Shown here: piece by piece, positions 46,252-57,983 of the stretch
Layout of the letters: every line of letters begins with the position of its first letter
How positions within the stretch are numbered: position 1 is the stretch's first letter
DNA from: Selaginella moellendorffii
Taxonomy: Eukaryota > Streptophyta > Lycopodiopsida > Selaginellales > Selaginellaceae
Length of the DNA: 64,000 nucleotides
Reading direction: 5' to 3'
Assembly (NCBI RefSeq): GCF_000143415.4
Contig: NW_003314299.1
Location: forward strand, 1,490,559 to 1,554,558
Program-made: the position numbers and the translations under genes
The notes under the pieces: model-generated
Told to the model about the DNA's origin: nothing
What the model saw: the letters and a program-made list of their open reading frames with translations, nothing else
The model's database searches: none

Positions 46252-46960
46252 CTGGCACAGTAAGGACGGGCAAGTCGTCAAGTTGAGCATGCCGCGCTGC
46301 CGAGTTGTTGTAACGCTGGAAAACTAAATACCAGAAACAAGCAACCTAGCTAGCTCTCACACGCTACAAATTCTATGGACATGCAGGTACCTGGCATAGA
46401 ACCAATAAAGCATGGATCCCATGACCAACCAGTTGTCAGCAATATAGAAGCATAAGAGACCATAACAATTTAACACCTTGCAAAGAAGAAAAAATAACAA
46501 ATTTATATGTTAGCTTTTTCTCCACTTTAGAACTACAAACCAGATTTCTATTTTGCACAGGCATTTGAACATGGTTGATGAAACAACGCCTCCTAACTCG
46601 TGGTTTCCACTGATTTGAGCACACAAACTGTCATGTGTAAGGAACTTTGGAAGGAACAAAATTCTCACGAGGATCCAGATCGCCACACGTGCCCTGGGAA
46701 GCGAATCGAGAAGGAGCTAGCAGGCGCTGAGGGCGCCGCCTGGTCGTGTCGCCTTGTACCCTGGAAACCTCCCCTAACTCGCTTGCTCGCATGCCAAGCT
46801 TGTATCGAACGAATTCCAAGATATGCATGGAGATGCAGCAAGTGCGCAGGAAGCTCTGTGAATGGATGCCTCAAGAAAATTGTATTACATATTATCCGGA
46901 AAAAATACTTTAGAATATGCCGGGATATTCTAGATATATTCTTTACTCTTCATACAGCTT
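46252..46960 (-). other. Inverted counterpart of the 44.3-44.95 kb blocks
   Basis: On the minus strand this repeats the LDDLPVLTV block, the TTGWSWDP block and the AT-rich repeat (46905-46955) in the order seen downstream of U1. No independent gene. Confidence 0.55.
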
Positions 46961-46966
46961 TCTAAT

Positions 46967-48856
46967 TTATAAGATTTCATGGAGAGTTGGTACGGGTAGT
47001 GGAAAAAGACCATCTTCGCTGTGTTTCGACTTTGTCTCCCAGCCAAGGTACCGGGTGTATTCATAGTTGATATCCGAAAGGACTTGGGCTGCTCCAATCT
47101 TGGGCTGCTCTTTTGGAACCACCACGGGATGCCCAACGTATTGTCTATAAGCACGCCACATCGCTGTGTCCGGTGGCTTTGCGAGATCGTAGTCCTCTGG
47201 CCGCATGTTCATCAGCAATGCCTCTTCCTTTTCGTTGGAGGACACCCTGTATCACAAAAACAAATCATGTCGATATTTTAATGTGTGTTAGAGAATGGAT
47301 GCTAGTACCACATCTCTCCCATAGTGCATATCCTCACAGCTTTCTCCATAAAGGACGGAGTGCGCTCCTTGCAGAAACCATTTGATAGAACCTGGCAAGA
47401 AAGAAAAGAATAAAAGCTTGCACACACAAACATGTACATACCTCCTCCTCCTCTTGCGTGCTAGAATCCTGCGTCCCAAGCCGGCCATCTAGTCCAACAA
47501 AACACTTGAACATATATAACTCTGGAGAGGCACAAAACTTACACGTCAATTTGTGGTCGTAATAGATTCGGAGGTCGTAGCGCCCAAGCCAGATGCGAGC
47601 GTGCTGCGTGCAAGTCGAGATGGCATGGTAGTGTGGCAACACGGACAGCGGTGGCCTCTCAAGGGCGAGCGATCGCAGGAGCTTGTTGTTGTGGATCCCT
47701 TCGAGCAGCAGTACCAGTTCCTTGACCCGCAGGGGTGCAGACATGACGCCGTCCATTTCGACAAACGGCCAAGGCGGCGGGACTCGATGTCCTGCAAGCA
47801 GCGAGTAAACCAATTTTACTTGGTCTCGTCGAGCTTGGTCACGCACAACCGATCGCATATTCCACCCCTGTGGACAGAACTTATAAAGATCAGAGATTTC
47901 AAGAATTTGAGTTACTCACCATGTTGTCCACCGGGTGAAAAAAGAAGAAGTCGCTGTTCACAACTTTGGATACCAAGTCCAGTAGCTTTGGCACTTCCCC
48001 CGCAAACGTGGTACTCAGAGGGGAGAATTTGATGTCCCACTTCTCCTCCACGTCCCCTTTGCAGCGCCCTGAAAGAGTTGTCGCAAGAGAAACCAGGTAA
48101 ATAAAAAGACTTCTTACATCTAAATTCCCCATTGCAAGGCTTGCGGTAAGGCTCTGCAGGAAAGAAATCCATATCGATATCGGTGCGCGCCACCTCCTTG
48201 GAGCACACTTCCAAAACAAAGATCCAAAACCGCCATCAGAAAACCAAGAAAAGTTACAAACCTTTCATGTTCCTCTCCCTGCAAAACGCGCTCCACAAAC
48301 GCTCCAGGTGCTCCGTCACCTCCTCGTCTTGCCTCGATGCTTCTAACGAGTCAAGGGTTGGAGTCCGCGAGAGCAGCACCCGGCGAGCGAAATCAACCAT
48401 GCAGTCCATCTGCGCTCGCGCGCCGTCCCAGCCCAGCGTTGCAGCGCACGCGCTCCTCTCGGCATCGGAGAGGCGGGCGATGTAGCAGAGTGCCAGCACC
48501 AGGAACAGCGTCTCGTCCGGATCTTCAGCATCCCATTTGGCGATCATGGCATCTATGCACACGCATTCGTGCACGTCCATCGCCGCTGCCTCCTCCTCAT
48601 GCGGCCGTGCAGCTTTGGCGACGAACTTGGACATGGCCCCAGCATAACCAATACCCCTTGCGTTGACAAGATCATTAAACCCTACCCCTGGTTTCAAAAT
48701 CTCGGTACGATACACGGGCGATAGATGAAGCGTACGCCTCAGATCCGCATATAAACTGCCCGGAAGCGGAGACAAACGAACCCGCGAGGGCAGCGGAGAA
48801 AAACTGCCAAGCGTCGAGAGACTTCTACGAAAAGAACTGGAAAACCTGGAAAGCAT
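46967..48856 (-). CDS. U2: inverted, near-identical copy of U1
   Basis: ATG at 48854-48856 (MLSRFSSSFRRSLSTLG), with the same blocks as U1 in the same order and an identical C-terminal exon ending HEIL. Differences from U1 are few: RFS added after MLS, SRVR for SLGR, and small intron changes. This implies a recent duplication or conversion between the arms. The same uncertainty about the exon 1/exon 2 junction applies. The shared Cys-rich MDVHECVCIDAM block and the acidic EEEE exon are kept, so at least parts look under constraint or simply young. Function unknown. Confidence 0.55.
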
Positions 48857-49019
48857 TGCGGCCCAATACTGTGCAATACGTTTACTATTAAGCCGTTTAT
48901 TCGATACTCTGGCATATGTTACAAACTACCACCATCTTGCACTCTGGACAGCTTGTTTCCCGAGCCAGGAACTCAAGCTCGCCTTCTTTTGCTCCAGTAG
49001 CAAACACCCATCAAGAAGA

Positions 49020-49810
49020 TCCAAATCGATGAGAAGCCGAGCTCGAAACCATCATCTCGAGCAAGAATACGACTCCATCCCTTCCATCTCCGCCACCACC
49101 ACCCCCGCCGCCCCGCTCCCTCTAAAAACTGTCACTATGGTCGTTCCTGTTAGCATCGTCCGTACCGCAGTAGCGCCGACTCACTCACTGTCCCATTACG
49201 CGTTTCTCACTCGGTACCAAGGAAGCTTCGGCTTCCCCGCCCGATCTCCACCAAACGTCCTAGAGTCGTAGTCAATGCTGTTGAACGAGCCACTCTCCCA
49301 GCCGTGTCTCGCCACAGTGCGGATTCTCTCGTCGTCACCACCGCCACCACCACCACCGCTTGCGTACGTTCCACCCGACTTTACGTCCTGCTGCTGGCTT
49401 TCCCTGGGCATGCTGCCATTGCCGGACACGATACCGTCGCTGGCGTCCGAGCCGTTGTACATTAGCTTCAACGCCTGGACGACTGCATGAGAGGCCTGTG
49501 AGAGACGTCCGGCTGGAGGTGATCGCTGCCACCCTGACGAGGTTGTCAAATGGAACATTGTATAGAGCCGAGGACTCCTTGCTGTTGAGCAGCGGTCTTT
49601 GCCCATGTCACTAGATTTATTTGACCGGGTGGCTGGGACATGTCGACCGACTTCTGCCCGACAGTAGCCCCAGTAGCACGACCCCGTAGCGGTAGACATC
49701 GCTCTTCACCAAAAGATGTCCGGTCATTGCGTACTCTGGAGCTATGTAACTGCGACAACCAGAGCCCAGTTTCCCGGAGGACAAGGAGCAAAACTACACT
49801 TTTGAAAATC
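49020..49810 (-). pseudogene. R3: inverted 3' fragment of the ALE2-like receptor kinase
   Basis: The counterpart of R1 on the minus strand, with more of the exon start kept (complement of 49680-49760 encodes the APEYAMTG...VKSDV region, disrupted). It also has [27 protein letters not shown] and the Gly-rich tail. Multiple frameshifts. It sits directly upstream of U2 in transcription direction, the same order as the intact kinase and U4. Confidence 0.72.
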
Positions 49811-49999
49811 ACTGCTTACCTGAATGTTCCTATTATGTTCCTATTACTCAGTAGAAATGTGGTTCATCTCGTCAAGATCCAGAGAGATGTTTATGCCAGG
49901 CACAAGCATATGCATGCATTCAGTGAAAGACAAAAGGAATACTGCTCGCGTAAGTGGCATACCCAAGACAATAGAATGCTACTACCAAGCACGAACAAT

Positions 50000-50290
50000 A
50001 AAAAACAAGCACCATATCTCCAGGCTCCAGCGCATCAGCAATCCGCTTCTTTGTGAGCCTGATATCTCGAGGGGAAATGTTGTGCTCGGAAACTTCTTTA
50101 TCTTTTCTCGTGAGGCGTTCAAAGTGTCTACCTCCGCACTGTCAAGCCATGCGTCCTGGAAGAAAGGAGGGAAAAGGGAAATCAAAGCCAGGAGAAAGAC
50201 TTTCTCACATACCAGAGCCTCGAACTTGGTCGTGTCCACATAATGGCCCATCGTAGTATTTCTTCTCTTTCGCATTTAAGTTGAATGGCT
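50000..50290 (-). other. V segment, inverted copy
   Basis: Minus-strand version of 41010-41230 with slightly more sequence kept: MGHYVDTTKFEAL, then DAWLDSAEVDTLNASREKIK after a GT...AG gap. This copy suggests the left-arm version lost about 12 bases at the second exon start. Gene of origin unknown. Confidence 0.4.
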
Positions 50291-50415
50291 CCATCTTAGC
50301 TCAAACAGGTAACAAGGAAAGGATCGCTAACCATTTGTGCACTACGCAGGCAACGACGCCATCTAAGCATCGCCTCAGAGAGAGAAATCACTCCATTGAA
50401 CTAGTTGATATTACA

Positions 50416-52040
50416 TTAATGATGTCGCAGAAACGAGCTGGTACTGGAATCTCCTCTCTTTTGAGCTCCTTCCTTGCGAGCCTCGGTGTGGGGACCATCT
50501 TCGCTGTGTTTCAACTTTGTTGTACTGGGTGTATTTATAGTTGATAGTGGAAAGAACGCGGCCTTCAATCTTGGGCTGCTCTTTTGGAACCACCACAGGA
50601 AGCACGCCACATTGCTGTGTCTGGTGGCTTTGCGAGATCGTAGTCCTCTGGCCGCATGTTCATGAGCCATGCCTTTTCCATTTGGCTGGGGAACACCCTG
50701 CATCACAAAAAGAAAACCATGCCCAGATTTGGTAGAGAATGGATGCTCGTACCACATGTCTACCATAGTGCAGACCCTCACAGCTTTCTCCATGAAGGAC
50801 GGAGTGCGCTCCTTGCAGAAACCATTTGATAGAACCTGGCAAGAAAGAAAAGAATAAAAGCTTGCACACACAAACATGTACATACCTCCTCCTCCTCTTG
50901 CGTGCTATAATCCTGTGTCCCAAGCCGGCCATCTAGTCCAACAAAACACTTGGAACATATATAACTCTGGAGAGGCACAAAACTTACACGTCAACTTGTG
51001 GTCGTAATAGATTCGGAGGTCGTAGCGCCCAAGCCAGATGCGAGCGTTCTGCGTGCAAGCCGAGATAGATCCACAACAACAAGCTCCTGCGATCGCTCCT
51101 CCTCGAGAGACCACCGCTGTCCGTGTTGCCGCACTACCATGCCAGCAGTACCAGTTCCTTGACCCGCAGGGGTGCAGACATGACGCCGTCCATTTCGACA
51201 AACGGGCAAGGCGACCGTACTCGATGTCCTGCAAGCTGCGAGTAAACCAGTTTTACTTGGTCTCGTCGAGCTTGGTCACGCACAACCGAACCCTTGTGGA
51301 AAGAACTTATAAAGGTCAGGGATTTCAAGAATTTGAGTTCATGTTGTCCACGGGGAAGAAGTCGCAGTTTACAACCAGTCCAGTAGCTTTGGTACTTCCC
51401 CCATAAACGTGATATTCGAAGGGGAGAATTTGATGTTCCACTTCTCTTCCCCCTGAAAGTGTCGTCAACAAGAGAAACCAGGAAAAAAAAAGACTTCTTA
51501 CATCTGAATTCCCCATTGCAAGGAGGCTCGGCAGAGAAGAGATCCGTGTCGATAGTGGCACGCTCCACCCCCTTGGAGCTCACTTCCAGAACAATATCGT
51601 AAGGAAACGAAACTTTGGTCTGGATACAAACCTTTGATGTTCCTGTCCTTGCAAAACTTGCTCCACAGGCGCTCCAGATGCTCCTCATGCGTCTAGCGTG
51701 GCAAGGCTTGGAAGTCCAGTCGGTGAGAGAAGCACCCGGTGAGCGAAATCAATCATGCAGTCCATTTGCGATCGCGCGCCATCCCAACCCAGCGTCGCAG
51801 CACACCCGCTCCTCTTGGCATCGGAGAGGCGGGCGATGTAGCAGGGTGCCAGGACCAGGAACAGCGTCTCGTCCCATTTGGCGATCATGGCATCTATACA
51901 TGCGCATTCGTGCACGTCCATCGCCGCTGCCTCCTCCTCATGCGGCCGTGCAGCTCTGGCGACGAACTTGGACATGGCCTCAGCATAACCAATATCGCTA
52001 ATATCATCAAACCCTACCCCTGGTTTCAAGATCTCGGCGA
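50416..52040 (-). pseudogene. U3: degenerate U copy with an internal 77-bp inversion
   Basis: Most of U is present on the minus strand, from ILKPGVGFDDI (about 52030) and MDVHECACIDAMIAKW through FSAEPPCNGEFRC to MNMRPEDYD-like blocks near 50650. Deletions remove the N-terminal leader, the HAEDPD segment and part of several exons. The segment 51068-51144 is flipped relative to all other U copies: here the U sense strand lies on the plus strand. The last block is cut after RGLRSRKATRHSN by a deletion of the WRAYRQYVG region. Not functional. Confidence 0.72.
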
Positions 52041-52264
52041 TAGATTAAGAAAACTACCTAGCGTCTACGAAAAGAACTGGAAAACCTGGAAAGCATTGCC
52101 CTACGTCCCTTCTTTGGCAAACATATATGTTACAGAACGATCATGGCATCACTCTCGAGAGCTTTCCCGAGCCAGGAACTCAAGCTCGCCTTCTTTTGCT
52201 TCCTGTGACCTCGGTAGTAAACACTTGCAGCAAGAAACTCCAAGTCGATGAGAAGGCGAGCTCG

Positions 52265-52465
52265 AAACTACTATCACCACCATCTCCATCCATCACGACC
52301 ACCGGATCGCCATCGCCAGCGCCCAGGTAGCCGATCACCTGGAGGACGTGGGGGTGTGGCGCGACAAGCGCCGCCACCTCCCTCTCAAACGTAACGTCGC
52401 TGCGCTTGAAGACTTTGACGGCCACCGCCTGTCCCAGCCACCATCTCCGGTAAGAATCCGACTAG
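52265..52465 (-). pseudogene. Fragment of a different protein kinase (N-lobe)
   Basis: On the minus strand the frame reads AVAVKVFKRSDVTFEREVAA, then LVAPHPHVLQVIGYLGAG. This is the VAVK lysine, the alpha-C Glu and the HPHVL...IGY block of kinase subdomains II-IV. It is not from the ALE2-like kinase, whose equivalents read [10 protein letters not shown] and [11 protein letters not shown]. No Gly-loop or C-lobe is nearby. The flanks (52140-52260, 52440-52520) resemble the 3' flank of the ALE2-like kinase, so this fragment was inserted into, or joined to, that sequence. Confidence 0.6.
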
Positions 52466-53253
52466 CTTATGTAAATCAATGATTAATCTTCCATCTCCGC
52501 CACCACCACCACCAGCCCGCTCCCATAGAAGAGATAAAAGTAAACTTACGTCAGTAAAGCGTAGTAAGTTGCACTTTGATTCTTCAAGGACAAAACCAGT
52601 TTCAGTAATTTCCAAACATTTATTATAAGGTTTCGAGTATCTGTACAAAACTCTTAACGTTTAATCCAGACTTCTCTTTAGCTGTTGTAACATATAACCT
52701 TTGTGCCAGCCTGAATTAGTTGCGGAATCCGAAATGTCTAGGTATGGACAGTTTCCACAAGGATACGCAAGCACCACACGAAGGAAGAAAAAAGCAAAGC
52801 TTGTCATACCCCGTCAGCCATAGTAATTCTTGGGATTTGCTACAATATCATGTCCAGACAACGGGACATTACTCGTCTTGGTGTCTCACAATTGAAGAAT
52901 TCTTACTCACAGGGCACATTACTTCCAAATCGCTGGAAGAACAGAAGCCCCATCTCCCATTGCCTCGATGCTGTCGTTACCTCAGTATGCTCTCATCTTC
53001 ATGCAAAATCCACCAGAGCGAAAGAGGAAGAATGAATACTTCCACCTCCAGGGAAGCTTACACGGAGCTCACAAGTGCTGGTACTGGAACGTCGAGTGCT
53101 GGTACTGGAATCGTAATAGCGATTGAATCCCACCACGTCTTTCACTTCGTCAAACGGAGGATCGTCCACTTTTAATACACCCGGTTCTTGGCCAAGGAGA
53201 CAGAGTCGAAGCACAGCAGAGATCATCTCTTTCCACTGGCAATCCAGAAATTC
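52466..53253. other. Mixed spacer in the duplication cluster
   Basis: No gene recognised. An imperfect short duplication (AGTGCTGGTACTGGAA at about 53080 and 53097) is present. A weak minus-strand frame (53000-53170) resembles nothing known. Confidence 0.3.
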
Positions 53254-54597
53254 TCAAGGGAGGACCTCATAAGAGAGGACATAGTTGATAGTGCAAAGGA
53301 CGAGGCCTCGAATCTTTCGCTGCTCTCTAAGAACCACCACGGGTTGCCCAAGGTACTTTTTATAAGCACGCCACATCGCCGTGTCCGGTGGCTTTGCGAG
53401 ATCGTAGTCCTCTGGCCGCATGTTCATCACCCATGCCTCTTCCTTTTCGTTGGGGTACACCATCACAACAACCAATGCCAGGATTCAAATCTGTGTGTTG
53501 AAGAATGGAAGCTATTACCACATTGCTTCAACAGCGCAGTCCCTCACAGCTTTCTCCATGAAGGACGGAGTGCGCTCCTTGCAGAAACCATTTGCTAGAA
53601 CCTGACAAGAAGAAAAGGATCAAAGTTTGTACACACGAACAAGTATATACCTCCTCCTCCTCCTGCGTGCTAGAGTCCTGTGTCCCAAGCCGGTCATCTG
53701 CTCCAAGAAAACTCTTGAGAAAGAGAACACATATAACTCTGGACAGGCACCACTTACACGTCAAATCGTGGTCGTAAGAGATTCGGAGGTCGTAGCGTCC
53801 AAGCCAGATGCGAGCGTGCTGCGTGCAAGCCGAGATGACATGGTAGTGCGGCAATACAGCCAGCGGCGGCCTTTCAAGAGCAAGCGATCGCAGGAGCTTG
53901 TTGTTGTGGATCCCTTCAAGCAGCAACATTAATTCCTTGATACGCAAAGGGGCAGAGTCGGCGGCGTCCACTGGAACATACGAGTCAGGCATGGATGTCC
54001 CGCAAGCTGCGAGTAAGCCAGTTTACTTGGTCTTCTCGAGCGTGGTCCCATCGACCAATCAACGAGATTTTAATGTTATCAGCTACAAGCTCTATCATTC
54101 TATCATTCGCATGCTGGGAACTCAAGGTTGGTTACTCACCAGATTGTCCACTGGGAGAGAACCAAAGAAGTCGCATATCACAACTTTGGATGCCAAGTCC
54201 AGTAGCTTTGGCACTTCCCCAATAAACGTGGTACTCAAAGGGGAGATTTTGATGCTCCACTGCTTCCTCTCTTCCTCTATGCAACGCCCTGCAGCTGTTG
54301 TCAACAAGAGAATAAAAAAGACTTCTTACATCTAAATTCCCCATTGGAAGGCTTCCGGTAAGGCTCCGCCGGCAAGAGATCCGTCCCAATAACGTTGTGC
54401 GCCACCTCTTTGGAACTCCGAGAAAACTTTGGCCTCAATACAAACCTTTGATGTTCCTGTCCTCGCAAAACTCGCTCCACAAACGCTCCAGGTGCTCCGT
54501 CACCTCCTTGTCTTGCTTCCATGCGTATAGCGGGGCAAGGCTTGTAAGTCCAGTCCGCGAGAGCAGCACCCGGCGAGCGAAATCAACCATGCAGTAA
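53254..54597 (-). pseudogene. U4: 5'-truncated U copy next to the intact receptor kinase
   Basis: Homology starts at about 54597 in the FARRVLLSRT region, so the leader and about 150 N-terminal residues are missing. AT-rich sequence lies beyond. Readable blocks: LPAEPYRKPSNGEFR, GEVPKLLDLASKVVICDFF, LRIKELMLLLEGIHNNKLLR, LGRYDLRISYDHDLT, SSTQEEEE and MNMRPEDYDLAKPPDTAMWR. Sequence is clearly more diverged from U1/U2 than those are from each other. The position directly 3' of the intact kinase suggests this is the remnant of the founding U locus. Confidence 0.65.
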
Positions 54598-55014
54598 GGG
54601 TTAAAAAGGGTATTAAATTAATCTTAAAAAGGGTGATATATAACAAATGGAATTATTTAATCAAGTGATTAAATTCAAGGAGCCTAATACTCTAGTCAAA
54701 TGAAATATGTTACAAAAAAACGAGAGACAACTCACTACCATCATCTTGCCTGGCGTCCGCACAATCAAATCACTCTCGAGAGCTTGTTTCCCGAGCCAGG
54801 AACTCAAGCTCGCCATCTTCCCTTCTTTTGCTCCCTGTGATCTCGCTATACTTCAGTGGTAAACACTTTCAGCAAGAACATCCAAGCCGATGAGAAGCCG
54901 AGCTCGAAACCACCATCTCGAGCAAGAATCCGACTAGCCTGTGTAAATCAATGATCAATCTTCCATCCCTTCCATCTCCGCCACCACCACCACCACCACC
55001 GCTCCCTCTAAAAA
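54598..55014 (-). other. AT-rich insert and 3' flank of the receptor kinase
   Basis: 54598-54730 is AT-rich and unlike any other U copy. 54770-55010 is the kinase 3' flank (CTCGAGAGCTTGTTTCCCGA; (CCA)n near 54975), copies of which follow R1, R2 and R3. Confidence 0.5.
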
Positions 55015-57983
55015 CTATAGCAGCCAAATGTCACTATGGTCGTTCCTGTTAGCATCGCCCCGCTTGTACCGCAGTAGCGCCGACTCACTCACTGTCCCAT
55101 TGTCCGCGTTTCTCACTCGGTACCATGGACGCTTCGGTTTGATCGATGTCGCCGCAGTGGGAGCTGACGCGCATTGCTGCTGCTGGCTCGCGAAAGTCCC
55201 CACGATGAAACTCTCCGAGTTTGACAGTGCCTGCTGCCTCCCTGCCCGATCTCCACCAAACGTCCCGGAGTCGTAGTCTATGCTGATGAACGAGTCACTC
55301 TCTCGGCAGTGCCTCGCCGCACCGCTGATTCTCTCGTCGTCACCACCACCACCGTTTGCGTACGTTCCACCACCGCCGACGAAAGGATTCCTCGACTTCA
55401 CATCCTGCTGCTGGCTTTCCCTGTGCATGCTGCCATTGCCGGACATGATACCGTCGCTGGCGTCCGAGTCGTTGTACACCAGCTTCAATGCCTGGACAAC
55501 TTCTCCCATGAGAGGCCTGTGAGAGACGTCCGGCTGGACGCACATCGAGGCGATCGCTGCCACCTTGACCAGGTTGTCGAATGGAACGTTGTTCAGAGCC
55601 GGGTCGACGAGGATCTCCAGTCCCTCCTTGCTGTTGAGCAGCGGCCTTGCCCATGTCACTAGATTTTCTTGACCGGGTGGCTGGGACATGTCGACCGGCT
55701 TTCTGCCCGACAGTAGCTCGAGTAGCACAACCCCGTAGCTGTAGACATCGCTCTTCACCAAAAGATGTCCGGTCATTGCGTACTCTGGAGCGACGTAACT
55801 GCGCCAGTAAACCAGAGATCAGTTTCTCAGAGGATAAAAGAAAACTACGCTGTTGAAAACCAAAGCGTACCCGAATGTTCCCATCACTCGGGTAGAAATG
55901 TGGGTGCTCATCTCGTCAGAGGCCGCTTTTGCGAGCCCAAAATCCGACACTTTGGGAGTGAAATCCTCTTCTAGCAGTATGTTGCTGGCTTTGAAGTCTC
56001 TATGTATCACTCTGGGATTTGAATCCTCGTGAAGGTAAGCCAGACCGCGTGCTGCACCGAGAGCTATCTTCAAACGGGTTTCCCAATCCAAAGGCGAAGT
56101 TTCTTGATCAATGCCTGCAGTCATAGATAAATGCTAACAACGATGAAGTAGCTTGCACGTACCATGAAGGTGGGATTCAACACTTCCATTTGAAATGAGC
56201 TCGAAAACCAAGCATCGTGTGTGTTCTTCGATGCAAATGCCCAAAAGCTTCACCAGATTACGATGGTGAAGGCGGCTCAGCATTTCCACCTCCGCTGCAA
56301 ACTCACGGCCGCCCTGGTGATCATCTCTAGTCAAAACTTTGACAGCAACTCTTGTGTTGTCGTCCAGAATGCCATGATAAACTCGACCGAAACCTCCCTC
56401 TCCAATAATATTCTGCGTCTTGAACCCGTTGGTTGCCCGTTCTATCTCCAGTAGAGTAAATGTCTTTGCCGAGCCGGTATAAGGCGTGAAGCTCGACGCA
56501 TAAGAGATTGATGTCGAGCTGGCCATGCTGCTAGAGAGCATGGATCCTCCACCTGAAACAAACGAACTTTGTCAGTAAAAGATGCTTAGTAAACGAGCAG
56601 AATACCTGACTTCTTCGTCACAGACGAGCCAGGCAGCATGGGTTCAACCATCATAGGTTGCTTGGCATGTTTGCAGCGCCATGCAAACCACACCGCTACC
56701 AGGCATATAACGGCAAGCAGAGCAGTCAACACCACAACGGCTATGGTTCCAGTGCCGGGCCTTGACCTCCTCTTCTTTACATTGACACTGAGTGGTTGTT
56801 CGTAAGGACTTTTAGAGCTTGTAGGGCCTCCCGCATTGCTACCGGGCGAAGGAGGGGACGGAGGCAAGCCTGATCATGAGACCAACTTAACATAAAGCAT
56901 AAAGCAACATTTCAAAAAGAGATTTTACCTGGATATCGAACATAAAGGACGCTGTAGCTTCCAAACCGGTCCTCACTAATGCCAACCTCGTGATTCCAAA
57001 ACTTATGAGCTGTTCGCAAAGCAGTCGCATTGTCAAAGGCAGCTCCCAAAGGAACTAATTCTGCTTTAACTTCTGTTTCGTCCATGTTATTTTCCACTGT
57101 GTTCGCACCCAGAATTCGCACCTGGCTTTGCGAAAACGACGTCCCTGCCGCCAATTCTGAAGCCAACTCTGACACTTGCGGGAAAAACACATAAGGCGGC
57201 ACTCCAAGCTGAAGGCTCACCAGCATTGGAATAACACAGCCGCATGGTTCACCAGCAGTTGAAGTGAATGGATCTGTGCATCGTTCGTGACAGTCTGTGA
57301 CAAAAAGAAAACGTATTTTGATCGCCCTGAGGACATCTAAAAGAGCGTGTTACCCGTGGACGGTGCTGGCAACGAAGGAATAATACCAGGTGGAGGCATT
57401 GGAGAAACGGACGGGCCTGGGCCTAGAAGAAAGAACAAACAAAAAAAGAGTGCTGAAGCTTGAAAATGGAGGTGATCGTTGTTACCTGGAGTTGGCGCCT
57501 GGATGTGGACATGACGCCGATGGTGTGGCGATTGTGCTGGAACCACTCCCCCGTGACCTCGATGTGTTGGTGCGGGAGCGTGATCGTGACGATGATGGCG
57601 ATGGTGATGGTGCCCAGTGGTTGGAGCCGAGGCAATGCTTACTTGGTAGGATGGAGAGTGCTGCCCAGAAAGGAGAAACCGCCGGAAGTGAGTCTTCTCG
57701 GTTTGATCAGTAGCGCTGCGCAAACCCATATCACCAAAATGCTCTCAAGAGAAGATCGAGAAGTAGAAAACCAACTTACCGTCTTCCCAAGCCCTCGATT
57801 TCGCTCTCCCCAATTAGAACTCCTGGCACCAAACAACCCACCACATAAATTCCTACTCGTTTAAACAACGCACCAGAAGAAAAGAAAAACCAAAGAGAGA
57901 AAACACGAGAACTTACCTTGAGAAGCGGCAATGTAGAGAGCGCTCAAGCTCAGCACCACTAGCACGGCATTCCCACAACTCAT
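55015..57983 (-). CDS. ALE2: ALE2-like receptor protein kinase
   Basis: Start at 57983: [20 protein letters not shown] is a signal peptide. Next comes a His/Pro-rich extracellular stretch ([12 protein letters not shown], 57560-57640), the ALE2-type ectodomain ([20 protein letters not shown], about 57200), a transmembrane helix ([20 protein letters not shown], about 56700) and an intact kinase domain: [51 protein letters not shown] (last exon 55015-55798). The kinase keeps its Lys, Glu, HRD Asp and DFG Asp, so it should be active. ALE2 of Arabidopsis acts in epidermal and cuticle specification with ACR4. The tail has Gly-rich and basic parts. It is the parent of fragments R1-R3. Confidence 0.88.

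Larger units (their letters stand above)
40165..51060. repeat. Large inverted duplication, arms about 4.8 kb, spacer about 1.3 kb
   Basis: Left-arm landmarks recur in reverse order and orientation in the right arm: U0 (40.19-40.87) with the 3' half of U3 (50.42-51.1); V block (41.01-41.23) with 50.0-50.28; R1 (41.49-42.17) with R3 (49.03-49.80); U1 (42.44-44.32) with U2 (48.86-46.97); and the block ending about 44952 with the one starting about 46252. The 44.95-46.25 spacer is itself a direct copy of 41.23-42.37. The inner arms (U1 and U2) are nearly identical and the outer parts more diverged. Confidence 0.8.

Noticed and set aside
40165-54600. CRISPR-like or integron-like array suggested by regularly recurring blocks
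   Set aside because: The repeats are kilobase-scale segmental duplications of eukaryotic intron-containing genes, not short spaced repeats.
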